A DNA stretch of 64,000 nt from JADLDB01 sp040755835 (GTDB lineage: Bacteria; Myxococcota; Myxococcia; Myxococcales; Myxococcaceae), in the NCBI GenBank assembly GCA_040755835.1, contig JBFMAB010000036.1:1-64000 (forward strand), given 5' to 3'. The position numbers were made by a program, and so were the translations under genes. A model generated the notes under the pieces. The model was not told the origin of the DNA and searched no databases. It worked only from the letters and a program-made list of their open reading frames with translations. Below, in pieces: positions 37,801 to 45,733 of the stretch (positions are counted from its first letter, which is position 1; each line of letters begins with the position of its first letter).

Positions 37801-38996
37801 CCGGCAGCAACTGGCGCATCTTCCAGTCGACGGCCACCGAGCACTACTGGTTCGGCCCGAACCCGTCGTCGCCGGCCGACACGTGGCTCACCTCGCCGCC
37901 GTTGCACGTCGGCCAGGGGCCGTTCATCATCACCTTCAAGCACCGCTACGACTTCGAGAAGGACGCGCAGACGGGCGTCTTCTACGACGGCGCGGTGCTC
38001 GAGGTGTCCACCAACGGCACGACGTGGACGGACGTGGGCGCGAGCGCCATGCCGGGCTACTCGGGCACGCTCGACTCGCCGGGCTCGAACCCGCTCGCGG
38101 GCAAGCGCGCGTACGTCGGCAGGAGCCCCAACTACCCGGCCTTCAACACCGAGACGGTGAACCTGGGCACCACCTACGCCGGCCAGACGGTGCGGCTGCG
38201 CTTCCGCATCGGCAGCGACGACGCGGCGGCGGCCAAGGGCTGGGAGGTCGACGACATCGCCTTCCAGGGAATCACCAACACGCCGTTCACCACCGTCGTG
38301 GGCGATCCCAACACCTGCACCAACCGCGCGCCGACGGCGACCCTCGGCCCGGACTTCGAGGTGAACGAGGGCATGGAGGCGACGCTCATGGCGACCGCGT
38401 CCGATCCCGACGGCGACCAGGTGACGCAGACCTGGACGCAGAAGAGCGGCCCGGCGGTGACGCTGAACGGCGCCACCTTCACCGCGCCGCTGGTGGACGC
38501 GGACACGACGCTCACCTTCGAGCTCACCGTGTCGGACGGCCGCGCGATCGTCGGCCCGTTCACGCAGACGGTGCTGGTGAAGAACAGCAACCGCGCGCCC
38601 ACGGCGTCGGTGCCGGCGGTGGTGGAGGTGACGGAGCTCGAGACGGCCACGGTGCTGGGCACCGGGACGGATCCCGACGGTGACGTGCTGACCTACGCGT
38701 GGACCCAGGTGTCGGGCCCGGCGGTGACGCTGGCCGGCGCCGGCGGCGAGCAGGTCAGCTTCACGGCGCCCGAGGTGGACGCGGACACCGTGATCGCCCT
38801 CGAGCTGGTGGTGAGCGACCGGGAGCTGTCGAGCGGCCCGGCGCGCGTCGAGGTGGTGGTGAAGAACCACGTCGACGTGCCGGTGAACCCGATCGGCCCG
38901 GGCAAGACGGGCTGCGGCTGCACCGCGGGCCTCGACGCCGGCGCGCTGGGCCTCATGGGCCTCGTGGGCCTCTTGCGCGCGCGCCGCCGCCGCTGA
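34809..38996 (+). CDS. Secreted M36 (fungalysin-like) metalloprotease with MYXO-CTERM tail
   Basis: A 1395-residue secreted zinc protease. A signal peptide (LVVVLSSQALA, to about residue 19) precedes a long propeptide-like region (about 20-300). The catalytic domain begins near NAFERTFDTAQNPNASAEQQ, is interrupted by a PA domain (about 480-600), and carries the zinc motif AHEWGHYISNRL (HEWGH at about 625) with MGEGWSDFHSLLM as the downstream ligand region. A long beta-rich region follows, then two PKD/cadherin-like repeats (about 1180-1345: ATASDPDGDQVTQTWTQKSG and its homologue). The end is a MYXO-CTERM signal: GCGCTAGLDAG, a hydrophobic run and ARRRR. These tails are taken to sort proteins to the cell surface in myxobacteria. 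Expected role: digestion of extracellular or prey protein. Confidence 0.95.
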   Translation: MSRRMLGALVVVLSSQALAALSEHANRGPFDAFLSRHDERPLPDARGFSPAARAAFAAGHVTSTEPRYGVPTVFWSSRPAPGTRSFRAMGLSPEQAARRYLFTHAEIYRGAPSRWAEALVTGVHDLKNGTAVIVTFQQRVAGVRVFRDELKVIMTPELELVALTGYLTPEVKALGTFQLTPESAIASAFADLTGRGLEANQLKALDVADGYQRFLLDGEPVPARVRPTWFPMPEGLEPGLYVELDLTVGDTDHDAYSYVVSAVDGRVLFRKDLVAFDAYSYKVWADATPLHAPLDGPQGNDATPHPTGTPNGFNAGFVPQSVVTLEHGPISTNDPWLPNGATETNGNNTFAYADLSRPNGYGAGDVVPTTTGPNAFERTFDTAQNPNASAEQQRAAVTQLFYNINFFHDWYYDVGFNEASGNAQQSNLGRGGAGNDRLLAEAQDYSGRNNANMSTPSDGASPRMQMYIFDGQSSASVTINTTPVVSPTTNTATFGPQSYTVTAEVVLVDDGNTSNGSTTSDGCTANFVNSVAGKIALIDRGVCTFISKVQNAQANGAVAVIIADNQTSSNPPTLSGTGTTTIPAVSVTRSTGQSLRMLPAGTTATLTRTATVDRDGTLDNAIVAHEWGHYISNRLIGDGNGISNLQAVGMGEGWSDFHSLLMVVKGEDAMVPANANFSGVYGMAGYTSYAQDPQGYYFGIRRVPYSTDMTKNGLTFKHIQDNVALPSNVPTAFGQNGRSNSEVHNTGEVWATMLWECYAGLLRDTQRLTFEQARDRMRAYLVAAYKATPLMPTFVDARDAILAVAAASDAADYAIFWTAFAKRGIGMLAVAPGRDATGNIPVKESFDVGNALAITDVTIDDSVRSCDMDGQLDAKEDGFITITIKNIGVGTLGQATATVTTTTPGITFPDGPTVQVPPLTPFATGTVKVKVAAADMVGITAGTFEVAVTDPTLVVPGPVRRPALFRLNFDVKANGSALDDVEAPMSLWTSTSDPNGNTGSNWRIFQSTATEHYWFGPNPSSPADTWLTSPPLHVGQGPFIITFKHRYDFEKDAQTGVFYDGAVLEVSTNGTTWTDVGASAMPGYSGTLDSPGSNPLAGKRAYVGRSPNYPAFNTETVNLGTTYAGQTVRLRFRIGSDDAAAAKGWEVDDIAFQGITNTPFTTVVGDPNTCTNRAPTATLGPDFEVNEGMEATLMATASDPDGDQVTQTWTQKSGPAVTLNGATFTAPLVDADTTLTFELTVSDGRAIVGPFTQTVLVKNSNRAPTASVPAVVEVTELETATVLGTGTDPDGDVLTYAWTQVSGPAVTLAGAGGEQVSFTAPEVDADTVIALELVVSDRELSSGPARVEVVVKNHVDVPVNPIGPGKTGCGCTAGLDAGALGLMGLVGLLRARRRR

Positions 38997-39014
38997 AGCG
39001 GAGCCGTGGCGATC

Positions 39015-39038
39015 GCCCCCTCTCTTGCGGGAGGGGGC
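39015..39038. repeat. REP-like palindrome, copy C
   Basis: GCCCCCTC (39015-39022) and GAGGGGGC (39031-39038) flank TCTTGCGG. It lies 18 bp after the M36 protease stop and could terminate that transcript. It is the most divergent member of the CCCTCTCCC family in this window. Confidence 0.6.
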
Positions 39039-39089
39039 GGGAACGCGCCGCTTCCCCTGCGCGTTCGTCGGTATAAGGTGCCCCGCGAC

Positions 39090-39869
39090 ATGCGCGCTCT
39101 GCTTCTCCTCACCGTCCTCGTGTCCGCGACCGGCTGCTTCTTCCCGGCCGACCGCGGGCAGATCCTCGAGACCCGCGTCGACGCGCTGAAGGCGGAGAAC
39201 CAGAAGCTCGCGGCGCAGCTCAAGCGCACCGAGGACGAGCTGACGAAGACGACGGCGCAGCTGCAGGAGGCGCTCGAGCAGCTCGACAAGGCCTCGCGCA
39301 CCACCGGCGCCAACATCGGCGTGAAGGTGGACTCGACGCTGCAGGACGTGGCGGAGCTGCGCGGGCAGCTGGAGGCGCAGCAGCACCGCCTGGCCGAGCT
39401 CGAGGCGAAGCTGGCAGCGCAGCCGGCCGCGCCCACGGTGGTGGCCGCCGAGCCGAAGAAGGACGAAGTCAAGCGGCCCGACGACCCGAAGGAGTTCCTG
39501 AAGCTGGCCGACGACACGGTGAAGGGTGGCGACGTCGACCTCGGCCGGCGCCTCTACACCGAGCTGATGAAGAAGTGGCCCAGGGACGACGTCAGCGGGG
39601 ACGCGCACTTCGGGCTGGGCGAGACGTACTTCAACGAAAAGAAGTGCCGTGAGGCGCTGTACGAGTACGGCAAGGTGATCCAGGACTTCCCGAAGTCGAA
39701 GTCGGCGCCGACCGCGTACCTGCGCTCGTCGGACTGCTTCAGGGATCTCAAGATGACGGCCGAGGCGAAGGTGGCGCTGGAGGAGTTGATGAAGCAGCAC
39801 CCGAAGTCCGACGCCGCGAAGACCGCGAAGACGAAGCTGGCCGAGCTGAACAAGAAGGGGAAGAAGTGA
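39090..39869 (+). CDS. CpoB/YbgF-like TPR lipoprotein
   Basis: A 259-residue exported lipoprotein (LTVLVSATGCFF, Cys about 16). A long coiled coil (about 25-120: LETRVDALKAENQKLAAQLK and on) is followed by a C-terminal TPR domain (about 150-255), with FLKLADDTVKGGDVDLGRRL, DAHFGLGETYFNEKKCREAL and PTAYLRSSDCFRDLKMTAEA. This is the architecture of CpoB/YbgF, which links the Tol-Pal system with cell-wall synthesis; no tol genes are in view, so the role is inferred. TATAAG at 39071-39076 resembles a -10 element. Its stop overlaps the GTG of the next gene by 4 bp. Confidence 0.85.
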   Translation: MRALLLLTVLVSATGCFFPADRGQILETRVDALKAENQKLAAQLKRTEDELTKTTAQLQEALEQLDKASRTTGANIGVKVDSTLQDVAELRGQLEAQQHRLAELEAKLAAQPAAPTVVAAEPKKDEVKRPDDPKEFLKLADDTVKGGDVDLGRRLYTELMKKWPRDDVSGDAHFGLGETYFNEKKCREALYEYGKVIQDFPKSKSAPTAYLRSSDCFRDLKMTAEAKVALEELMKQHPKSDAAKTAKTKLAELNKKGKK

Positions 39870-40954
39870 GAGCGCTCGTCCTCCTGCTCGCGGTGCTGGC
39901 GCTGCCGGCCTTCGGCGAGAGCCGCAAGCTGACGCTCGTCTTCGAGGGGGACAACGGGGGCGAAGTCGCCCCCTGTGGTTGAAAGGCCAACCCCACTGGC
40001 GGTCTGGCCAGGCGAAAGACGGTGTTGGACAGCCTGAAGGGCGAGCCCCTGCTGGTCCTGGACTCGGGCAACGCCCTGTTCCGTGCGCCGGGCGTGTCCG
40101 ACGAGCCGATGCGGCAGCGGGCGCGCTTCATCCTCGACGCCATGGGGCGGCTGGGGACGAAGGCCATGGCGGTCGGCGTGCGCGACCTGCCGGGCGGCGT
40201 CGACTTCCTCAAGGAGACGGCGAAGGCGGCGGGGGTGCAGCTGCTGTCGGCCAACCTGAAGAAAGACGGGAAGCCCGCCTTCGACGCCTCGGCCACCTTC
40301 ACGGTGAACGGCGTGACGGTCGGCATCGTGGGCGTGACGGCGCCGGTCGCGCTGCCGGACTTGCCGGGCGTGACGGTGGACGCGACGCTGCCGGCGGTCA
40401 AGGCGGCGCTGAAGGGCTTGAAGAGGCGCGACGTGACGATCGTGCTGGCGGCGACCAGCTACGCCGACGCGCTGCAGCTCGCGCAGGAGCTCAAGACGCA
40501 AGTGGACTTCGTCATCCAGTCCGGTGAGTTCCGCGGCTCGCAGCCGCCGCAGCAGATCGAGGGCGGCTCGGCCTACGTGATGGCGTCGGCCCAGAAGGGC
40601 CAGGCGCTGTCGAAGGTCGAGCTCTCGCTGGGCAGCGCGAAGGGCGGCTTCATCGACCTCACCGCCGTCGAGCGGGACAAGCAGCAGCTCGCCTTCATCG
40701 AGTCGCAGCTCAAGACGATCGAAGATCGGCTCAAGGCGGCGAAGGATCCCGCGGGGACGAAGGATCTCAAGGCGACGCGCGACCTCTTGCGCGAACGCAT
40801 GAAGGCGCTTGAGAAGAACGTCGACAAACAGGTGTCGCCCGCGGCGCGGACGATGAAGCAGACCTGGCTGCTCCTCGGCGCCGACGTGAAGGACGACGAG
40901 GCGCTCAAGGCCGAGGTGTTGAAGTACGAGCCGACGTACGCCGGCGCCCACTGA
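39866..40954 (+). CDS. Metallophosphatase-like exported protein, candidate selenoprotein (Cys-Gly-Sec)
   Basis: Read from GTG 39866 (GTGA overlap with the upstream stop), the frame encodes a signal peptide (ALVLLLAVLALPAFG), then LTLVFEGDNGGEVAPCG, an in-frame TGA at 39980-39982 (codon 39), and continues KANPTGGLARRKTVLDSL to a TGA after YEPTYAGAH, 362 residues in all. Relatives in the 5'-nucleotidase/UshA-like family carry EPCGC..NPLGGLARR here, so TGA takes the place of the second Cys and is read as selenocysteine. A SECIS-like hairpin follows. Other family segments are VGVRDLPGGVDFLKETAKAA and LSANLKKDGKPAFD. The calcineurin-type metal motifs are degenerate (FEGDNGG, LDSGNA, VGVRDL instead of DxH, DSGD, GNHE), which suggests a thiol/selenol redox or metal-binding role rather than phosphatase activity. 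Most of the protein after residue 250 is coiled coil. A conventional call would start at 40019-40022 and miss the export signal and motif. Confidence 0.72.
39983..40015 (+). promoter_or_regulatory. Putative bacterial SECIS element
   Basis: Just after the TGA at 39980-39982, CTGGC (39996-40000) pairs perfectly with GCCAG (40007-40011) around the loop GGTCTG (40001-40006). The loop begins 18 nt after the TGA, within the 16-37 nt window used for bacterial SECIS searches, and opens with GG as required. The GGTCT core is the one in the apical loop of the E. coli fdhF element. An alternative fold (GGCCA..TGGCC) competes. Confidence 0.65.
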
Positions 40955-40965
40955 GTCACTTGCCG

Positions 40966-40990
40966 CCCTCTCCCTCATCGAGGGAGAGGG
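40966..40990. repeat. REP-like palindrome, copy D
   Basis: Perfect 10-bp arms CCCTCTCCCT (40966-40975) and AGGGAGAGGG (40981-40990) around CATCG, followed by tcagcag as in copy A. It sits between the convergent ends of the candidate selenoprotein gene and the HExxH lipoprotein gene, a good position for a two-way terminator. Confidence 0.85.
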
Positions 40991-41005
40991 TCAGCAGCCC
41001 GCCCG

Positions 41006-43174
41006 CTACGGCATCGGCAGGGCGAGCCGCTGCGAGCTCACGCCGTCCGACACGCTGACTTCCAGCTCTCCACCCTCCAACCCATCGGTGCGCACCACCA
41101 CCTCGCCGCCGGACGCGGCCAGCGCCAGCGTGGTCCGCTCCGCCCCGAGGTGCGCCACCGCCGCGTACGTCCCACCCGTCCACCGGACGCGCACGGTCCT
41201 CGCGTCCACGCGAACGGCCTCCGCGGCGGCGCGTTCGACGAAGGGCGAGGCCACGCGCCTGCCCACCACGCGGCCCTGCGTCTCCAGCGACACGGACGCG
41301 AGCTCGCCCACCCACGGCGTCACGGCGACGAAGTGCCGCTCGCCGCCCTCGGCCGTCTCGTAGAGCGCGACGGGCACGCGCACCACGGCGCCCTCGCGCG
41401 TGGCCAGCACCAGCGCCGCGTCGGCGCGCACCGGCTCCGTCACGGCCGCGCGCACGCGCTGCACCGGCGACCAGGCGACCTCGCCCGACGGCAACAGCCG
41501 GCCGGCGATCAGCACGGCGTCGGTCCACCGCAAGTCCGGCAGCATCGCGTCGGGCGCGAACTCGCCGCGTCCACTCATGAACTGCTGCACCTTCTCGTAC
41601 GAGTAGTCGGACACCCACTCCGGCGTGCAGTAGCTCATCAGGTCCACGTAGCGGGTGGGGGCGAGCAGCGAGGTGCCGTTCCAGCCCCAGGTGCCGATCT
41701 TCGCGCCGGCGTAGGGGAAGTTCGGATCCGCGCCGGCAACGCCGCCGCAGGGCGCGTGCGGGCGGCCGAAGTTGTGGCCGAGCTCGTGGGCGACGGTGCT
41801 GAGCGAGTCGTCGCGGCCGGTGGCGACGCCGCGGCCGATGTAGCCGATGCCGGCGACGCCGCTGCCGTAGTTGACCTGCACGAAGCCGTAGTAGTTGCGG
41901 CTCGAGCCGTCGGCGGCCTTCACCTGCGAGAGCTGGTCGAGCAGCTGGCCCCAGGCGCTGGTGGCGCCGCCCGACAGCACGACGGACGTGGTGTACGGCG
42001 CGCGCGTCTTCGCCTCGACGCCCTTCACCGGCCACACCTCGCTGACGGTGCGATCGACGTCGCGCGCGGTGCCGGTGAGGCCGTTCTGCACGACGGGCAC
42101 GGCGGTGAGGTGGACGACGTTCGCGCGGGACACGGTGGGCGTGAGGACCTGCTCGTTGTTCGTCTCGTCCGTCTCGGGCAGCGCGTTCGACGGATCGACG
42201 CGGACGGTCAGCTGCACGCCTGGCGCGAGCCACTCGCGCGGCAGCACGACGCGGAACTGCCTGGTGAGATCGGCGAGGTCCTCCGTCACCGGCACGGTGG
42301 CGGGCCCCAGGAGCGCCAGTTTGCCGACGGGCACGCCGGCCTGGCTCGCCTCCACCTCGACATCGGTGGAGAGCCCCGCCTCGTTCGCCAGCACCGACAC
42401 GCGCAACAGCGCCGGCTTGTCGCCGACCAGCGTGAGCGACTGCTTCACCACGGACTGCCCGAAGTCGATGCGCGAGATGCTGACGTCGCCGCGCGGCTCG
42501 AGCACTTCGAGATCCAGCGTGGCCTCGCTCCTCGCGTCGAGCTCGTCGGTGGCGACCAGCTTCACCACGTGCCGGCCGAGCGGCAACACCTCAATCACCT
42601 GCCGCCCGGTGGCACAGTCCAGCCCGGAGAACTCGACGGCGCCGTCGGCGTCGACGTCGATCGCGCAGCGCATCGGGTCGCCCTCGGGATCGCTCGCCGT
42701 CCACGTCAGTGTCGAGCGGAGCGGCGTGGCGCCGGTGGGCGGCGTGGCCGTGAAGCCCGCGAGGACCGGCGCCTGGTTCGGGTTGCCCGTCACGTCGATG
42801 ATCACCGTGCGCGTCGAGGTGCGGCCCTCGCCGTCCGTCACCGTCAGCGTCAGCGTGGTTCGGCCCGGCGTGGTGAAGCGGACGGTGGCGCTCTTCGGGA
42901 CGGAGCACTCACCCAGCTGGAGCGGCGGGCGGCTGTCGCCGCGATCGAGCGTGCACTGCACCGCCTCGCCCGCCGGGTGCGTCGCCTGGATGGTGCACTC
43001 GACCGGCACGGCGGCGTTCACCGCGGTCGCGTCGCACGAGAAGGCCAGCACCCGGGGCGCGTTCGGGTCCACCGCGACCGCGTCGGGCGGCGCGTACTCG
43101 CCCAGTCCGCCGGCCGCGCCTTCGCAGCCGAACAGCCCCAGCATCAGCACCGCGATCGTCAGGCGCACCTGCAT
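41006..43174 (-). CDS. Zinc-metalloprotease-like lipoprotein (HExxHxxGxxH)
   Basis: A 722-residue predicted lipoprotein (LMLGLFGCEG, Cys about 17). Two PKD/Ig-like beta domains (about 40-230) include VTDGEGRTSTRTVIIDVTGN and WTASDPEGDPMRCAIDVDAD. A CARDB-like segment has VDPSNALPETDETNNEQVLT (about 325). The protease-like domain (about 370-560) carries TVAHELGHNFGRPHAPCGG (about residues 458-476), the metzincin-type HExxHxxGxxH zinc site, and a Met-turn-like VDLMSYC. Resemblance is closest to M66-type proteases, but the assignment to a named family is uncertain. A C-terminal beta domain follows. The ATG 43174 gives the signal peptide directly; an upstream GTG at 43210 is less likely. Expected at the cell surface. 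Confidence 0.88.
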   Translation of the reverse strand: MQVRLTIAVLMLGLFGCEGAAGGLGEYAPPDAVAVDPNAPRVLAFSCDATAVNAAVPVECTIQATHPAGEAVQCTLDRGDSRPPLQLGECSVPKSATVRFTTPGRTTLTLTVTDGEGRTSTRTVIIDVTGNPNQAPVLAGFTATPPTGATPLRSTLTWTASDPEGDPMRCAIDVDADGAVEFSGLDCATGRQVIEVLPLGRHVVKLVATDELDARSEATLDLEVLEPRGDVSISRIDFGQSVVKQSLTLVGDKPALLRVSVLANEAGLSTDVEVEASQAGVPVGKLALLGPATVPVTEDLADLTRQFRVVLPREWLAPGVQLTVRVDPSNALPETDETNNEQVLTPTVSRANVVHLTAVPVVQNGLTGTARDVDRTVSEVWPVKGVEAKTRAPYTTSVVLSGGATSAWGQLLDQLSQVKAADGSSRNYYGFVQVNYGSGVAGIGYIGRGVATGRDDSLSTVAHELGHNFGRPHAPCGGVAGADPNFPYAGAKIGTWGWNGTSLLAPTRYVDLMSYCTPEWVSDYSYEKVQQFMSGRGEFAPDAMLPDLRWTDAVLIAGRLLPSGEVAWSPVQRVRAAVTEPVRADAALVLATREGAVVRVPVALYETAEGGERHFVAVTPWVGELASVSLETQGRVVGRRVASPFVERAAAEAVRVDARTVRVRWTGGTYAAVAHLGAERTTLALAASGGEVVVRTDGLEGGELEVSVSDGVSSQRLALPMP

Positions 43175-43310
43175 GTCGGCCCTGGTGTGCAAAGTCCGGC
43201 CCGCGCGCAACCATGCAGAATCGAAGGGCCTTCCGCGGGCGGTGGAGTGTCACCGCTCCGCGTCGCCTGTGCACGCGAGGTGGCACGTCGTGGACTACGG
43301 TTGGCGCTCC

Positions 43311-45692
43311 ATGAAGCGAGTCCTGTGCGGGGTGGTGCTGCTGGCGCTCGGCTGCGGCGGCGGGCTGAAGACGAAGCTGTGCGGGGCGGTGGGCGAGCCG
43401 TGCTGCGAGGCGGACGCGTGCGAACCGGGCGGGCGCTGCGGGACGGGCAACACCTGCCAGGCGTGCGGAGGGATCAGCCAGCCGTGTTGCCTCGGCGACA
43501 CGGCGTGCACCGGCCAGGCGGTGTGCTCGACGGACGTCTGCCTGCCGTGCGGCGCGAAGGGCCAGGCGTGCTGCGCGGGCGAGGCCTGTGACGCGTCGCT
43601 CTCGTGCAGCGCCGGCAGTTGCGTGGACAGCACGACGTGTACCAACCCGTGCAACGTCGGCGCGTCGCGCTGCTCCAACGGGGGCATCGAGACGTGCACG
43701 GCGGTGGGGAGCTGCCCGACGTGGCGCGCGACGGTGACGCAGTGCCCGGGCGGGACGGCGTGTCAGGTGACGCGGACGGACGTCGCGGACTGCGTGGAGA
43801 CGTGCCCCGGGGCCTGCACGCCGGACACGGTGCTGTGCACCACGGAGGGCCTCAAACGCTGCGTCGCGGGCGCTCCCTGCCCGTCGCTGGTGACGGAGGC
43901 GGACGACCCGGATCGCCCGCAGTGCGTCACCGGCGGCGTGGTGGGCACCGACATCGTCTGGGAGAGCCCGACGCCGCTCCACACGCCGCTCGCGGCGATC
44001 GCCGGCGATCTCGCGGGCAGCTACTGGGTGCTCGATCGCCTCGGCAACATCGTCCACAACGCGCTCGGCTCGTGGGAGTACGAGGTGCGGCCGACCGCGG
44101 GCAAGCGGGCGCTGGCGCTCACCTCGTGCAAGCTGGGCTCGCGGCTGGTCGCGGCGGGCGAGGGCGGCACCATCTATCGACGCGGCTTCGGCAGCTGGAC
44201 CGAGGAGAACGTCGGCTCGACGTCGGTGACGTTGAACGCGGTGATCTGCGACTCCAGCAACACCTTCGCCGCGGGCAGCGACGGCAAGCTGTACGTGAAG
44301 GGCTCCGGCGCGTGGACGAGCGTGGCGACGGGCGCGCTGGGGCCGATCAACGGCCTGGGCTACCTCTTCAGCCAGCAGCGGCTCTTCCTCGTCGGCGACG
44401 CCGGCGAGGTCATCAACTGCGACATCGCGAGCACGCCGATGTGCGCGCCGGAGATGTCGGGGACGAGCGCGAACCTGCTCGCGGCGTGGGGCGACACCTT
44501 CACCGATCGCGTCTACGCGGTCGGCACCGGCGGCACCTTCCTCGAGCGCGCGGGCAGCTGGGGGCCGATCTCGGTGATGGACGGGCCGGTGACGGACACG
44601 CTGCGCGCGGTGCACGGCTGGTACGACTCCGCGAACTCGCGCACGAATGTCGCGGCGGTGGGCGACCGGGGCGTCTACGTCGCGCGGCCGGTGTTGAGCT
44701 TCTTCCGGAACACCGTCGCGGCGGAGGACCTCACCGGCGTGATGATGATCGACGGCGCGAACACCTTCGTGAGCAGCCAGGCTGGCCGCATCTGGTTCAC
44801 GGACCAGGTGTCGCCACCGTCCTCCGTGCCGTTCACCACGCGCGGTGGTGCGAAGCCGGTGACGAAGACGCTCCGCGGCGTGACGAGCGCTGGGCCAGGG
44901 CGGCTCCTCGCGGTGGGCGACGACGGGACGCGGGTGCGCCGGGAGAATGGCGCGTGGCTGTCGGACGCGCTCGGTGCGCCGACGACGCAGGTGCTGCGCG
45001 CGGTCGCTTCGCGGGGCAACGCGGAGAGCGTCGCGGTGGGCGCGGCAGGGACGATCCTCGTGCGGCGCTACGGGACGTGGAGCGACGACGGCGCCGGCGT
45101 GACGACGAAGGAGCTCTTCGGCGTGGCGATGGACGCGGAGAAGGCGTGGGCGGTGGGCGACGACGGCACCTGGCTCGAGAAGGCGCCCGGCAGCGCGTGG
45201 GGCTCGATCGGCCAGACGGTGTCGACGAAGCACCTGCGGGCCCTCGCGGTGCGCGCGGACGGTACGGGCAAGGCGGTCGAGGTCATCGCGGTGGGCGCGG
45301 ACTGCACGGTGCTCTCGAAGGAAGGGACGACGGTGACCGCGCTGTCGGTGGCCGGCTGTCCCGCGGGGACGGCGCTGCTCTCGGCGGCCTTCACCGCGTC
45401 GGGCGAGCTCTTCGTGGGCGGGGAAGGTGGCGTCGTCTTCCACCGCACGACGCAGGGCTTCCAGCGCGAGTACCTCGGCGCCGGCACGCTCGAGAGCGTC
45501 AACGGCCTCGTGGTGCAGGGCTCGTCGGTGTGGGCCTTGTGTACGGCGGGTGAACTCTACCGGCGGACGGGCTCGACGTGGGCGCGCTACGCGGCGGACG
45601 TGACGACGGACACGTTGAACGCGGGCGTCAACGACGCGCAGGACGGGCTCTTCCTCGTCGGCGGGCGCGGTCTCATCTGGCGCAAGCCGTGA
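43311..45692 (+). CDS. Cys-rich beta-propeller lipoprotein
   Basis: A 793-residue predicted lipoprotein (GVVLLALGCGGG, Cys about 15). About 200 N-terminal residues contain many Cys pairs (GEPCCEADACEPGGRCGTGN, QPCCLGDTACTGQAVC and similar), a disulfide-rich stalk frequent in myxobacteria. The rest is built of repeated strands with WxxxG spacing (GLGYLFSQQRLFLVGDAGEV, RLLAVGDDGTRVRRENGAWL, AWAVGDDGTWLEKAPGSAWG, ELFVGGEGGVVFHR), which reads as a seven- or eight-bladed propeller resembling photosystem-assembly YCF48-type repeats. No enzyme motif seen. A carbohydrate- or protein-binding surface role is a guess. Confidence 0.85.
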   Translation: MKRVLCGVVLLALGCGGGLKTKLCGAVGEPCCEADACEPGGRCGTGNTCQACGGISQPCCLGDTACTGQAVCSTDVCLPCGAKGQACCAGEACDASLSCSAGSCVDSTTCTNPCNVGASRCSNGGIETCTAVGSCPTWRATVTQCPGGTACQVTRTDVADCVETCPGACTPDTVLCTTEGLKRCVAGAPCPSLVTEADDPDRPQCVTGGVVGTDIVWESPTPLHTPLAAIAGDLAGSYWVLDRLGNIVHNALGSWEYEVRPTAGKRALALTSCKLGSRLVAAGEGGTIYRRGFGSWTEENVGSTSVTLNAVICDSSNTFAAGSDGKLYVKGSGAWTSVATGALGPINGLGYLFSQQRLFLVGDAGEVINCDIASTPMCAPEMSGTSANLLAAWGDTFTDRVYAVGTGGTFLERAGSWGPISVMDGPVTDTLRAVHGWYDSANSRTNVAAVGDRGVYVARPVLSFFRNTVAAEDLTGVMMIDGANTFVSSQAGRIWFTDQVSPPSSVPFTTRGGAKPVTKTLRGVTSAGPGRLLAVGDDGTRVRRENGAWLSDALGAPTTQVLRAVASRGNAESVAVGAAGTILVRRYGTWSDDGAGVTTKELFGVAMDAEKAWAVGDDGTWLEKAPGSAWGSIGQTVSTKHLRALAVRADGTGKAVEVIAVGADCTVLSKEGTTVTALSVAGCPAGTALLSAAFTASGELFVGGEGGVVFHRTTQGFQREYLGAGTLESVNGLVVQGSSVWALCTAGELYRRTGSTWARYAADVTTDTLNAGVNDAQDGLFLVGGRGLIWRKP

Positions 45693-45703
45693 CGCAGCGA
45701 GCT

Positions 45704-45727
45704 CCCTCTCCCTCATCGGGGGAGGGG
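45704..45727. repeat. REP-like palindrome, copy E
   Basis: CCCTCTCCC (45704-45712), then tcatc and GGGGGAGGGG (45718-45727); arms imperfect but the loop tcatcg is shared with copy D. It lies between the convergent ends of the propeller gene and the 207-aa gene. Confidence 0.7.
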
Positions 45728-45733
45728 ACAGAC

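Noticed and set aside
36531..39800. A 1089-codon minus-strand frame over the M36 protease and CpoB-like gene
   Set aside because: Composition is Arg/Val/His-rich shadow; the plus-strand genes have zinc motif, MYXO-CTERM and lipobox.
39866..40954. Plain pseudogene reading of the TGA-containing gene
   Set aside because: Not excluded, but the TGA falls exactly on a family Cys position with a well placed hairpin and the rest of the frame is intact, which is more likely for selenocysteine than for a random stop.
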